Part shown: in pieces, positions 35,301-50,300 of the stretch
How the letters are laid out: each line of letters starts with the position of its first letter
Position numbering within the stretch: the stretch's first letter is position 1
Source of the DNA: Mesaphorura yosii
Taxonomy: Eukaryota; Arthropoda; Collembola; Poduromorpha; Tullbergiidae
Assembly: GCA_009869945.1 (NCBI GenBank)
Contig: WIXG01000271.1
Coordinates: 1 to 64,000 of the forward strand
Direction of reading: 5' to 3'
DNA: 64,000 nt
Made by a program: the position numbers and the translations under genes
Notes under the pieces: generated by a model
Database searches by the model: none
Seen by the model: only the letters and a program-made list of their open reading frames with translations
What the model was told of the DNA's origin: nothing

Positions 35301-38300
35301 CGGTCGACGACATTTGGCTCGTCGTTGGCAGGCTTCAGTTTGCGTTGGTCATAGTCGTAAAAGATGAGTAGTTGTGCAAAAGGGTATATTTGGGACACTT
35401 TGGGCTGGATCAAGACTTCAAGACGGTACGCTGTAAAGCTGGGAAAGGCAGCAGTGGCAGTCAGTTGAATAGATCATCACTGTCACAATCTGCCTGAATC
35501 AGGAGCCTAAGCCACGCGGCGCGGATGATGTCGGTGATTATGGTTAGCGAAAGGGTGGAATGAATGAATGAGGGAATAATATAATAAAGTCAAATGGGTG
35601 GTCATATCATTTGAGTATTCAAAATGCACATTTAAATTTATGTAAATGTTACGGCACGGCACGGCATGATGGCATAAAAGAAAGACGTTCAATTTGTTGG
35701 AATATGTTACTTGAGCTGCGCGCGGGATGGACAACGGAAGAATGCTGGGTTGATGGCCGCGAATCCCGATGGCAGAGAAAGAAGTCAGAAAAGTGTCAAA
35801 GAAACGATCAAATCCTTCCTCCTCTTTCAGACAACTCGCCACATGATGACGCGTTTCTTTCTGTGTCACATCGAGTGCGGGTAAGAGGCAGAAGAGGTCA
35901 ATTACGAAATTTGTATTGCACGGGATGGGAGGATGAGATGTCGACAGCCATCAGACTCGAACTCATAAAATCTGATCTGATTCACCGAGCGAAGGCGAGA
36001 ACGAAGTCGAACGAGGTTGCAGTATTCTCGACTACGCTGCTATGCTCTCTCATTTCATAATTCTTATGACGGTAACGCCTTCCTATTTCCTATACAAGAA
36101 AGGCTATAGGAAAGATCTTCATATTCCTGGCCTGCTCGCCACAATTCTCGTCATTCTTTGAGCATTGAGAATTTGAGTCTGCTTTGAATGAATGAAAAGT
36201 GCAGCACAGAAATCACTTCAAGAGCTGCAGGGAAATCAAGTGGACTTTGATATTTGTACCAGTTTGGACAAAATTAACCCTGAAACATGAATTCACGACG
36301 TATTCACGTGCTACCGCGCCAAATGTTAATGTGGTATCTGAAAGATCAAATTATGTTATCACCCGCACTCTTACATTTAATATGTTATTTTATATTTCTT
36401 ATTGCTTTCCAGCCCAGTGCACAAAAGTTCCAAGTGTAGTTAGTGTAGCAATTACCTTATACACTTATGTCATGCAGTTGCTGCAGTGCATTCAGGTTTC
36501 AGCGGAGAAAGCTAGGAAATAAAAGTAGGAAAGCGAAAAGCAGAAGCTGGAGAAAAGCTAAATAGACCTGGATATGAGTGTTATAATGTACGATTCGTAC
36601 CTTGTACGAAAGGAATACGCCGGAGAGCAGCAGCAAAGAGAAAAAAGCAATAAAAATAAAATGAAAAATAACTACCCTTCTTATTACGCAAGAGTACAAG
36701 AAAAATTCTTGGCCACTTTTCCTGTTCCAGTTCCGCGTTCGGGTACGCGTATTATATCTTTTCGCCATTACAACCATTACGATTGCTATTTCGCTACCGC
36801 TGCACGCAGGATGATGAAGAAATGAGTTAGAACGCACTTTACCATAAAGAGATTACATTACAAGAAACAACAAAGCAACCAGAACAAGGAGCAGAACAGA
36901 ATTTAAGTTCTTCAGAAAGAGATCACCGTTTGATCTATCGTCTCAAGTTAAAGTGCCCGTTTACTCCCTTCTCCTGTTCGCTTCCTGCCTTGCGCTGTTA
37001 CGTTGAAATGTGTACCAATATATAATCATAATAATGTAATGACGCTCATAAAAAAGTTAAAACTGCTCCTACTGTCTTTCTTCAACCTGACTTGGAAAAT
37101 TCATCCATTGAGAACATGTGAAACTGAAACAGCAATTTTGAAAAGTGACCCAGCCATGACATGAGGCATGAGACAAAAATACTTTAACATTGAAACTTCG
37201 GCACACTAAACGTATGTAAAATTGCAAATAATGTTGCAATATATTTCTTATTTCGAGTGACCAAGCCATGAACATTTCATTACTTTTATGTGCGCAATTT
37301 AGCATCCGTTTCGCTACATAAATTCCCAAGGACCATTCTTACTCCAGTCAACACTCACTCGCATTGCAGGATCCTCATGCCTCATGCGTGCACCATACTT
37401 GGAACACCAGTAGCTACGTAGTTTTGTAGTCCGAAGTTGGATCAGCTAAGTCGAAGACAGCGCCTGAACCTCGCAGCTGCACCCAGACGAAGTTAACTCA
37501 ATGCTACACCTATACTTTCACTTTGATTATCGAAATCGATGCCATCTTTCAATTGCGTAGTGGCCTGTTCAATCAACCGCTCAATCCTTATTGAGGCATC
37601 TGGAAACATTATTACGTGCATTTCATTTTGTCTTAATTTCGCCCTATTTTTTCTCCGAGAAGCTCCCGATCAGCTAAATTGTTTCACGCGGAAGGAAATT
37701 TGAAAGCAATATGAAACAAGATAAGATGAAATCTTTCCCTGTCTGATTCCAAGTTCCTCGAACTTTCGCCGCCAAGTCATCGAGTGTGTCTTCTTTTCTG
37801 TCCGCACAGGAAGGCTGGAAGACGACGGACGACACGACATGCACTCACAAAACTTTCGAGTTGGCAGCAAAAATAACCGAAAAAGAGATTAATGCTTTTA
37901 TTTATAAAAGAAACGAAATTAGATAGAAAGTTAGAAGCAAACGTACGGAAACTTGTTTGGAGTTGGACGGCTGTTCCGCTGCGTGTTCGTCCATGCTACG
38001 CGTCCCCCGAAAACGTTCACAATACAAACCAATCAGTCAAAAATGTCAACCAATTTCCACTCCTACTATTTAAGCTGCTTTTTCGTACTGTTTCAACTAT
38101 TGAAGTTAGCGTCTTGCTGCTTTCCTTCCCTTTCCGTCGCCGCAGCCGCCGTCTTCCTTCCCCTTCTTCACTTTCGCCAGTAATGCACGCGGCACGGCAG
38201 TTGCTGTCGTCGAAGGTTTTCTCATTTGCAAACGTTTTGGCAGCGGCTCAACTCAATTGACAATCGAACAACAACGGAACAGGGACAAGGCACAGCAGCC

Positions 38301-41300
38301 CGAAAATCAAATGATGCGACACAAACACTAGAGGTCGAATTTCTATTCAAATTCTTATCGATATCGCTTGCTGCCCTGCGGGATACTAAACTGAATTCCT
38401 AGAAGTCACCGTCTACAGGACGAAAGGTGAGCATAGTAACAGAAGAACTCCATCCCGGCCAAGCCGCAACTAACTTGACTTGCGAAAGACATAAAGATGT
38501 AATTTCTCGTATTAGAAAAAAATAATATAAATTGTTCGCTTCTCCTTTCGGCCGCGGTGCGACATTCAGCTATCGTACTCAGCACAGCGGCGTACGCGCC
38601 CAAATAAAGATATTAATCATTTTCTGCCCTGAACTTCGTCTTCCGTGTCACGGCCCGCGTCCCGTGCTCGCTGTGTTGTCAAACGAATGTAATGAATAAT
38701 CTTTCCAGTAGCGCACGAAAAAGTCAACTGTGGACTCGATTTACGCAGGAACAAGTCCAATTAATTTGAAAGGAAAAGTTGATTTGCTGGGCATAGCCAT
38801 TTCCCAATATCGTTCAATTTCAAATCAAAATAACAATACGACGCACGTTAACAAATGAACAAATTGACATACTTTCAGGTTGTAAGACATTCTTTTTGTA
38901 CTTTTGCCAGAAGTTTACCAGCCACATTACAAATGATTATTCAAGCAGTTTCTTGCGTCTTGCGTGTCAGACTCCGCTGTGCAATGGAACCCTTATCTTT
39001 TCATCGCGAGAATAAAAATTGTGCTCGTGGCTGAATGATTGACAGTAGAGTGGAAATAAAACTTTTATGAATGTAAAATGTCATAAACGTGTACCTGGTC
39101 GAATGCAAATTAATAATTATGTCGTTTCGTTTCAGGGCTGCCGTGTTTCGAGGCCGAGGCCAAAACACGGCAAAGTAATTCCGTCTTAAGATTTTGTGGA
39201 TTGCGGTTTTGATGGCTGTGCGGCTGCCAACTGTCAAATTCCTGGGATAAATGTTAACTTTTCCGCGTCGTGGCCGTGGACGAGTTTAGTGAACTGAAAG
39301 CCATTGCTGTTGAAACACCCAAATAATCAGAAATTCACATAAAAGTGTGTGCTGCGTATCGTATTTGCAGTGTGCACGGCCATTGCCATCGAGATCGACA
39401 TGAAATGTAATGGTGCGGTTATCCTGAGCTTAGTACTTTTGCAGTCAGATTTTATGTAAAGTCAATAGCCAAACCCGAAAACTTTACCTCCCACTCGCGA
39501 CATAATGCAGCTATACAGGACCGTGTTGAATTGCGCCCTGGTCGTTGCTCAGAATGAAGATGTTTAAAGTTTGAGTGCTCGTGCGTACTTTTCCAGGAAC
39601 GTTGACAAACACAAATCGCTCATTCTCTTGTGTTTTGCACTGTACTGGAAGCTTGAAAGATTGCAAGTACATTAACCAGCTCAGGATTTTAATATGTGCT
39701 GCAGGAAGGAGTTCCTTTCTTCTTTCTTGAAATATTGCCAACAAAAGGATCTTTGAATTTCTTCCAAGCTCCGAAACACAATCACTTTCTCCTCTCACCT
39801 TTCCTCTTTTCTCGGAAACAGTGAACCGTAACCCCAGCAGCAGCGCATGCGAGGCAATGTTCGGCTCCGTAAATATACGTACAGATGCGTATCCTTCAAT
39901 GCGTACGAAGGTACGATTTTTGGCTCATTGACAAGATTGTGCCGCACAAGTCTGAAGCGTGTAGACAATGGCAATGGAAATACTGAATACTAAATACGGC
40001 GAAGAATGGAAGCAAAATGAAATTCAAGAGGTATTGGGAAAATCGAAGGGAAGGACAGGGTACAAGAAGAATGTCTTGCCATTGCCATTGCTTGTGCCAG
40101 CGCCAGTGTCAGTGTTTTCACCATGAAAGATGAATCGATTCTGTTTAAAATATATCGCTTAATATCCATTATTAAAAAGAATAACAAACAACGTACGTAG
40201 TTTGTGTCTAAGCACCGTAATGCATGCATCGTATTTGTAAGCATGCTATTCGGACACCTGTACGTAGAAGAATGAAAGCAGTAGAAAAAATAGCAGGACT
40301 ACCACGCGGGAATTCGAGAATGCGTGAGTTCAGCTGACCGCGAACTTGCAGCGACATCGGTAGTAAAGCGTCGTGAGATTCCTCCTTCTTCATTTCCTGA
40401 AACAATTTAATATCTTCTGGGCAGATAAGGTCTCCTTGCCCTAGAAAAAGATGATGAAATGGTAAAGTCGGAAGATCAAGCCATGGAACGTTTAATGGCC
40501 GCCCGGAAAATGAAAACTATATTTTCCTACGTCAGGATGGCATGGCAGAAAATAAAACCAAGTCAGCAAGATAATTAGATATGGAGCTGTTATCGGAATT
40601 TTTGCCTTTCACTTGGAAGTATGTTTCCCATCTCATTTCCTAACCCTTTGGCGACAATTTGAGAAGAGCCGCCACACGCGGCGGAACGGAATATTACGGA
40701 ATTCCTTAGAAGTAAAGTACGAAGTACAACGAGGGAAACCTACTAGACCTTATTCGGCCAGGGACCAAGTTTTTGAAGACTTTCTCTGCCGCCTCAGTCA
40801 GCGCCGAGTAAGTAAAGCAGTACTGGCAATAATTCAATCCAACTGACATTGCTTGACTTATAATAATAACACTAAAGTAAAGGGTTGTCCCATAGTTTTA
40901 TATTGTCGATAATAGAAGAACATTTTTGCCTGTTAAGCTAAAAACGATCCGAACTCTGTGACTCCATCGAAGTTGATGGTTTACTGAACTCTCCCGCGCT
41001 GGCTGGAGCTGTTATTGAGCTGAATTTCCGACCGACGAGATAAAGCAGAAGAACGTAGTTTCAGTTCATCATTTGAGCCCACCAGGGCAGGGATAGAAGA
41101 ATATGCCGTAATCCCGGACCTAAATACCATCACAGCAGCCGCACGGCACGCCGTAGCTGTGACCATAGCCATATTATGATTGAATAGTGCGTTAACGCGG
41201 AATGAGTTCCTTAAAAGGCCAAAGCCTTAATAGATTTTCTTTTATGAGCACATAAATCTAGTTCAAAGATTTGCTTGCCGTACGATAACCTGAATTAATT

Positions 41301-44300
41301 CAAGCCGCCAGTCCTTGCCGTCGAAACATGGTCCTGCAATGGCAATGCAAAGTGCACAAGCGTGAAAGTGCCTCGTCTTGTTACTTCTGATAGCGCTGCA
41401 TTTATTAACCTAATTAGCAACTGACCTGATGCCATATTAACTAGCATGCAACCTGCACGTGCGAAGTACACAAAAGGTAAACTTATCCTTCTGCTGTCAT
41501 TTCATATTCTTTCTGAGCCAATCTTCCCGGAGCTACTTTTCAAGTTTATAAATTCCGCGATAAGTCACCTTCATTTCACGCCTTTCGGATCGCATATACT
41601 TTGCTACAAATCCTGAATCCCATTCTCTCGGTACGTGCCTGTGCTTCGGCACAGCCACACCGCGACATGAAGGATAGAAACTACAAAGTCAAAGTTCTCT
41701 TTGAGGTTTGTCGCTTACATCATTGAGGCCTTTGTGAAACTTAAGTTTTCCTCTCAACTTGCAAATTATATGCTATTATAAGCGACTGAGGCGCTTGTGC
41801 TACCTAGAATAATAATGCCAGCCTCGGTCGGCCGTGCGGAGCGTGTGGGGAAATAATGGAGAGGTGAAAGTGAGAAGAGTAATGCAATGTAGCAAAATTC
41901 TGCGAGCGCTGAGAGAAGTGACGACCTTTTAAATTGTTTTAGGGTTAGAGAACAAACCGCAAAATCACACGTTGGATATAAACAACGCCCTTCTGCTAGC
42001 TGCTCTGCATTCGTTGATGCAAATCTTTCTTTGAACTCGTATTCTAATTAACTTCCCTCGCGTGCGCGTGCATTGCTCGCGAAGCGAAGCAAAAGCGCAA
42101 AGGTGGGCAGAGGTCGTGATGTGGTGAAAATGGAACCAGTTTTCGCAACTTGCATAATCATTGCAAAAGTAGGTAATTCGAGCGGAACTTGGAAGGGTCA
42201 TGCGCCCGTGTCTGCAGAATTTTGGCCTCGGCTTGTGATGTGGATGTCACATAAATGATTTAAATTACGATAAGAGATTACAAGTGCCCAGTTCATTATA
42301 GTGTGTTGAGAATGCTTTGAATTGAACAGACTTTTTCCTTAGAAAGCGAAGGTCGTGGGATTTTCCATTTCGAACTTTCGAACTACAACGATTAAGAGCC
42401 AACGTCTATTCAATCTCCTTTCTTCAACAAGTATTATGACTCCAAATTGTTGGAAAGACCGAAGGCATGGGAAATTCATTATTGCCATACGCATTACTTT
42501 ATTAATGAAGCTAGAACTCATAAAATATTGTAAGGCTTCGGTTGTTCCAAGTATTTTGTGTTTCGTACTTTTCCGTTCTCATTTGGTTCCGCGTCGTAGA
42601 TGTCGAGCACATAAACAAATGAAGTTAGAGAATAAGCAGCACGCGTTCTAGCACAAAGACTTTTAATCAGCACCTAAATTCGAGCATAGAATTAAGAGTC
42701 ACGCAACAGAGGAGCGAGACCTTTGAGTCCAAGAAGTATAGAAAGGATTAACAAATCATAATTAATCGTATTCAGCAAATTAAAGCAACTTTTATGGCTT
42801 TTCAAAATTCTTCTCATGATCTCCAGCGTGCGTAGTTGTTGTCGAGTAATGCACAATTCGAGTCAAGAGTGAAGTTTCGTTGTGTCGCGTGAATTATACG
42901 CAGAGAGCAAGTTTCAGCAACACATTTTCTGCTCAAGCTGTTGCGCACAAGATCGAGAGCGAGTATTCGCAGCTCGCTCGCGCCTCGAAAAAAGGTCGTG
43001 ATCGTGTGAGTTAAAATTATGTTTTGACAGAATTTTATCTTTGCGCAGAAAATAATTGTTGCTGCTGCTAGAATTGTAATAACAAGTACGCAGTTCGTCT
43101 CTGTCTTTGCACCGAGAAACATTTGGTCCATCTGGGTACTCAATCATCATAAGTTGCAACAGATTCCAGTGCGAATCACAAAATTCCAAAACTAAACTTT
43201 CTCTCCCCTTAGCTCTTCGTGTTCGTGTTGGTGCGCGTACACACTTCCTTCCTTCCCTTGATTTCCTCTTTCATATGTAGTAGTAACTTCGCCATGTGTA
43301 GTGTTCCTTCACAGTTTTTGCACAAAATTATGATTATGAGTTTCCACTGTTAGGCGCTGTTCGTTAGTAGTCAGCGCCTGACTCTGAATCAGTGCTGCAT
43401 GCAGTTAACAGCACGTAGAGCACGTTCAACGAGAGTTGCTTTGCCACTCGCTCTTCGCAGCGTTTCGCATTTCATTGAAATTACAAATTACTTTTTCTCG
43501 CTTCTATCATCAGCTCAATGCGATTCAGGCGCAGGGAGCTATTCTACCACGACGAACATGGATATGAAATATTTCGGCACATCCCGAATCCAAAGCGTAG
43601 CGTAACAAAGAGAGCACAGCCACCCAAACTCCAGATCATGTTAATTTCCCGATTTCTCTCACAGCTCTTTCACAGCCGTAGCATTCGTGCTAAGTGTTAC
43701 AATTTGGCATTACGAGCACGAAATCTCTATTAGAGTGATACTGATTACACACATACATCAAAACGAGAGCAGCGAGCAGCTTCAGGAACCATCTGCTTGG
43801 CACAGGCAGGGCACGGGCAAGTTTTACTAATTTTAATCTCACAAACTGCGATACGCGTACGCCATGCTGAAACGAGCCTCCTCCATCAATTTTCACCCTG
43901 ATGCCTGTCCATCCAATGTGGGATGACCGACCGCTGGATGTGGACGCCACATTTCCAAACAGCGTATTGCCACCACACCGACTGCATGGTTCAGTAAATT
44001 AGAATATTTTTGCTGTGCTAAGCAGCAACTTTTTAATTTCCTTCCCCAATAGCTCTGTTACTCTGAATTATTTTAGTGTATTTAGTACTATGAGATAATT
44101 TTCCGAGATGATTATCATTACCGGGTAACAAGTAACACGTTACGTACCGATTTAATTCGGAGCTTATCCACTTACACGCAACACACTGTGCCTTTTATTG
44201 CATCATTTATAATTTAAATTGAATCAGTCAGTGAAAGCGAATAATTGAAGTGCAGGAGAGAGGACGGTGACACATTGCGGAGCAGCAGCAGCAGCATGTG

Positions 44301-47300
44301 GCGTGATGCTTTCATTGCTTTCTCCAATGCGTAACACATTTTCAGTGAAATGTATTCTAAATCCGGACAATGAAACATGAAAAGCGTAGGACAAAAACTA
44401 GCTGTAGCAGTAGCATGCGGGATTTATTTTTAGCAACATAATTTACATATTTATTTCGTTCTGCTCTGCTTTCCTTGCATTTCAGCAGTGCAGCGGCACG
44501 CAGTACTTTCACCATAAGCTGCCGTATCCATGTGTCGTGTCCCAACTCCGTGTTTGCAAATGTAACGAAACTAAATAAGTGTTCATAAGGGATTAGCATA
44601 TCATCATCATACTCACTCAGTCAGTAAGCAGCAGCAGCGGATGCGGATTGTGCACTTTACAGTATTTCGTGCTTGGTACTCGAGCGAGCTCCATTATGCA
44701 TTTCAAGTTTATAAACAATGAACTTGTAAACGCGAATGTTGGGACACATTAAAAATATAGCCCTTTTACATTCACATTTGCTTTCTTTTTGCCATGCTTA
44801 GTTAAATCTTGCAATGCAATGCATTCCGACAGGGCACAAAGTAAATGTAGGACTGCCTCATGTACCGAATATGACAAATTCTGTCCCTTGCCACTGCCTT
44901 GGTTGACGTGAGAATTTTATTTACGGAGGTCGAGGATTTTCAATTGAATTCAAGCTAAAGGATATTTTGACACAATGGCGGCAATATCGTGATATTCCTG
45001 TCATTGTTACTCGTCAATTTCCAATGAGAACAGCAATTCACATTTTAAAATGGCAGCTACAGCATTCAGCGCTTAAAACAAGTCAAAAATGTCAGTGTAA
45101 TAGAAACGCGTCTTGCGTTCCGTTGAGTGGCGTGGGAGGAAAGTCGAGCTGAGAGTTTCAGTGTCACGTCAAGGATTATTGCGTTGGCCCTGCCTTGAAG
45201 ACGGGAAAAGAAGACGTTTATTACAAGAGTGAGAAGGGCACAAGCAAGAGTCATCAGTCGTCATTCATCGCGATCGTAATGTTGCAGAAGGAAAGAATGA
45301 ACTTATGAGCTTGAATGAATGAGTCGAGTCGTACCAGGCCAGGCTACGCGAATACAATAACTGTGTGACGTGAAACGGAAGAAAAGGGGTAACATATGCC
45401 ACTGACTTTCCATGATGATTGACTGCGTCAAATTTCATTCTTACTGAAATACATGCGACTCCAACTTTTTAGTAAATACTTTTACACAACATCATGAGAA
45501 TGGTACGAGAGGTTCCAGGAATTTGTTAACTGTTGAATAGACGGACTCAGGCCTTATAAGTTGTAGAAATAACGAACGTGTCACCTTTAGAATTTCGGAA
45601 CGACTGTGAAGGGAATAGCTGAATATCAGAATTAAGCAGGGATCATGGGAAAAACTCGTCAGAGTTTCAATGTCAATTAAAACTAATTTCAGCAGATGAT
45701 GTGCGTGGCCATGGATGTGAGAATTTACTACGGAAGGACTCCCACATTCGCTGATAATATCATAATCGTGGATTCCCTGGTGCCATAAATAAACCATGCA
45801 GGAAGGTCAACACTCATCGACCAGCCGACGTCACTAAGTTCGAATAAATGAACCTGGCGAGAAGGAACCGCAAGCTTGTTGTGCAAAAATTTTAAACACA
45901 TATCTGGATAGCAATTTTTCAGGTAAAGGTCTCGAGGTGCGAGTGAACGACAATGACATCATCAGAAAGAATTCTCAAATTGCATTCGAAAATGATGTTC
46001 CTCACACAAGGATGCTATAGTTGTCTATGTAGCGTGCAATTTTGGTAAAGGAAAAGTTCCAACCAGCGAAATGGCGTCTTTTGTGTCATCGTCACCAATT
46101 ATGAACAAACACTATCTCAATAGAGCAGATTCTCGCTCTTAAAATAAAAACTAGACGCAATAATAGAAAATACTCTTTCTCCAAACAGCCTGGACTGCAG
46201 CGCAGTTCCACACCTTTTCCCATTCTTCACTGTGGCGCGTCAGAAAGTCTGTGAGCTAAAAGGGGAGGAATGAAGAATAATGGAGACGAGATTGTAATAA
46301 TAACGAACAAACACAGATTCCATTAATATTTAATAAAGTGAAAGTGACATGAACGAAAGAAAGCGTAGGTGAAGAAATGCTGCTATTGCGTTCACAGTTG
46401 CAGCAGTTCGCGCTGTAATGCAGGCGCTTGGCGTGAAATAAAAAATACGTCCTGCATTGTGTCTGCTTGACGAAGATGGGAAAAGAACTCTTAATCAAAA
46501 TCACTCACCGCTTTCCATTCCCCTTCATTCTGTCGGTGAAAGCGAGGTCCACGACGCGGGAATTCTGTACAGGGATGACTCAAAGCGGGCGAAGAAAGTA
46601 AGCACTCACGCACGCACGAATGACAAAACTGCGTCAGATTGCCTCCTTGAAATGAGATTTATTGGTGTGATGAAATTGCGAAATCCAAGCAAATGTCATT
46701 AAATAGTTAACGGTCATTACAGACTGGTTCAATTGGTCAGATGCCACTGAAGGCAGATTCGATTGAAAGCTGACTTTCATAAAAGTGGTTTATATATCAA
46801 TTTTGAGAATGAATCCTTTATCGTCTTTTCATGACCATTTTCAGAATGTGCCCATTGGGAGGTCATCATCACGTAGAAATTCGTTGTCACTCCATTATTG
46901 AGTCAATGCAGGTTCACATCACCACCCTAATGGTGTTATTATGTCACTAGCCTACTTACATCAATTCAACAAGAAAGGCAGGAAAGGAATTGAATGAAAG
47001 AATTGTGACGTGCTGCTGCCGGAACGATTAATGGCTTTTTCTCGGTCGGTGACGGTAATCAAAAATTAAAATCAAGCCTTGCCTGAGATTAAGGAACAGA
47101 CTGCCTGACTGCCTGCCTCCTCTCTTTCATGCCAAACGTCCGACGGTTCACGTTTCTCGGATCCGGAATGAATTTCTGAAGAATCAAGTTAATTCATTGA
47201 ATGAAATTACTTGAATGCAGTGGAATTCCTTTGTCATGAAATGCTTGGAGCGCCGCTTGTAAGGAAATTTAATATCTACCAAAGAGGGTATTGAATGGAC

Positions 47301-50300
47301 AGGACAGGAAAGAAAGAAAGATGGCAAGAACGTAAGCGTGCAGTAAACAAGCCGATCTGAAATGTGATTTCTGATCAAAATCGATCATGTACACCTTAAG
47401 CATTGTAATTGCTACAACACCGACTCCGAAAATGCCAATGCCAAGTGTGCCTCGACCTTGGGCAGGGCCGAAATGGGGACGAGACGAGCTTATGGCAGTA
47501 AATAGAGCAATAAGAGTTTCGAAATGCTGGTTTTAGTGATCATGATCGCAAACGGCACTAGACAACACAAGGCCAAGTAAAACGGAAAAGGAAACGTAAT
47601 TTAAAATGACTGCCACGATAATGTTTGCATGAGCAGATAAAATTACGTGGAGTGTTTTTATTTATTTTATGATTTCTTCTCGCAAATAAGCACGAAGCAC
47701 ATGGCACTGGATGTCCGATGTGGATGCGGTGATGTTTTGGGTACGGCAGAATTGTAGAATGTGTTGTCACTTGAATTCGAAGCTGGGCTCATAACTTTCA
47801 CTTGATCTCCTTACGTCTTCTCTCTTGGCCACATCCCGCACGCGGTTGCAAGCAGAATTACAGAATTCGGGACGCAGAATGCGAGGGACCTTGGAAGTAA
47901 TTTAGGTAAGCACGGTTGTCCGAAGAAATGAAATTGAAATGAAAATTGTGTGACATTTGATTATATATGAGTTTTCAATGTAATAATACCCAGAACTGCG
48001 TCCTCTGATGGTTATGGTCGGGTCGTGAGTGGTACAGAAACCAATTTATATTTGCGCTGCACAGCACTGGAAAAATCTCGTAAACATCCGCCAGTCAGGC
48101 CAGACCGGCAAGGCCGAAGAAAGAACTTTCTCTTCCATAAACCCGTGCTTTGCATTCTGTTCGCGGTACGTGTTTGTGCAAGAAATTGCTCTCAAGACTT
48201 GATTTCTGGGCTGGAGGCTTTTCGTAAACTTCCGTTCAAGACTCAGGATCTTAAGACCTGGCCTGACTTGAATCAGATACTCACTCCTGCTCGTGCCTCC
48301 GTACGTGAAATATTGATCAAGGCTGAGCATAATGTAAACGTAAACTGCACGAGACTCCAACATGCAAATTAAGCTCAGTTAATTACCCAGGCTAAATTGT
48401 GTAGTGTTTAAGAAGGCGTACATGGCTTTATCTCTCTAAAGAAGAAAGTTGAACTTAAACTTCGAGTTCCTTCTTATGAGCACGTATTAGGAAGCAGACT
48501 CCATTAATTAGAAGTTTGTTAAAAAGACAAGACTCCAGTACCAAACAACATTTGCTTAAGCACACATTAATGCACACGTACGGCGCGCAAAGATTTTTCA
48601 CACGTCAAGCTACAACTTCTTTACATACTTTGCACCTCGCCCTGAAGCTATGACACGACACAATCTTTGCTCTGGATGGTAATTTAAGATGACTTTTATG
48701 CTTTAACAACTTAATTAATGAGGGAACGGATTATCACACCCTTCTGCCACTTGAATTTTGATACTTTAAAATGGAAAGGAACGAGAACGTAACTCCTGCT
48801 TAACCTGAACAGCTTCTTTCACTCAGGCTGGCAATAGTCACAACTTGCAGGAGGATCAGAGTTTCTTGTATAATGTTTATGCCTACGTAATGTTGCAAGA
48901 GTCAACGGGCTTGAGCGATTATTTAAATTAGTTGTCTGGCTTTGGGTTGAGGTGAAACCAAGCCAAGCCAAGCCGAATTTAGCAAGAGAAGGGAAGGAGG
49001 AAGGAAGAGAGGAAAGAAGCGTCATTCGGGTAGCAGAAGCAGCAGTGTGCAGTTCAGAGTCCGAGTCCGAGTCTTGTTGAGTCATAGTTGTCAGTTGCAG
49101 TAGTTGGTTTCTTTGAAAATGAAGTCCTTTCCGGGATTGTCAGGTTAAAACCCTTCGTCCTTAGTCTTTTAGTTGTATTGTCATATTTTCATGTGATTTT
49201 GGATTTCTTATGGAGAACTACGTTATATGATTTGGTATCTCACTGCACTGCGATGAGAGCGTAAAACGACCGAGTAACCATTTGAAATTGTATTGTACAT
49301 TGCACACCTTAAAAATGTAATGCACAGGGCAAAACAACATGCGAAAAGAAATAATAATGAGAAGCTTGCAAGCGAGTTTCTCCAAATCGTGAATTAAAAC
49401 TAGTTCTCCGTGTTCAGATTCTTTATTTGTTCATCATTTTGAGCGACATTCTGCATCGCTCCGTCAGTAGCAGTAAGTTGTCTTGTCTCGCGAATCCAGC
49501 GCCCGGTGCCTTGCATAATCCATCCCGACTCATTTCAATAATACGAACGCTTTCAAATTACTCTAATAACGCAATAATGTTAACCTCGTCTTACATCTTG
49601 TATTATTGGTTCTTATCAGTAAACACACTTGCGTTGCACGGTCTCAAGTCTCGCAGGCCAAGGCCACCTTCCCTCAAGTCACACGCTTGTCGTCCGCATG
49701 CATCATTCCAACGTGTCCTGATGTGGTGTGGCACTCGAACGCATCAAGTATCAAAAAGGTCGGCAAGTCACATCACAGTCTACCACAGCATATGATGAAA
49801 AAACTGTTTGCTTCAAGATAACATCACATACGCGTGGCTCGTGGTTGTCTGTTTATGATTTTTTCAGTTTGTGTTTGTGCTATTGCTTCTTTCTGAGCGG
49901 AGGTAAAAGTGAAAAAACTCAAGTGGAGTTTGCACGGGAGTCCTGCCTCCTGAACACTCCAAGTCGGCGTCTGCGACGTGGTATATTACTATTTGACGGT
50001 GTCTGTTTTCACTTGACATGAGATAAGAGTTCTTTGTCAATGTCATCGGATGTCATCCAGCTCGTAAACTATTGCGATGATGTATTGCACAAATACGTGC
50101 GGATTCCGACGATGGTGTGCTGGTGCATTTTCAGGTTTTTATTTTACAGCTAAAATTACAGAGGGAGATCATTATGGCTGACTTCCATAGATGTGGCTTA
50201 TGCTGGTGTTGTCGAGGGTATCGATGTGGCTTATGTAGTCGATTCTAGTAAGGGTATCCATTTCAGGATACAGACGTCCCAATTTTAGGGCCATGTCACG

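Noticed and set aside
35507..35869. 120-codon minus-strand frame in the desert
   Set aside because: His/Ser-rich random-looking sequence that overlaps an equally long plus-strand frame (35611-36060). Neither shows motifs.
44281..44296. CAG repeat run
   Set aside because: A short microsatellite outside any supported coding exon; no functional claim is possible.
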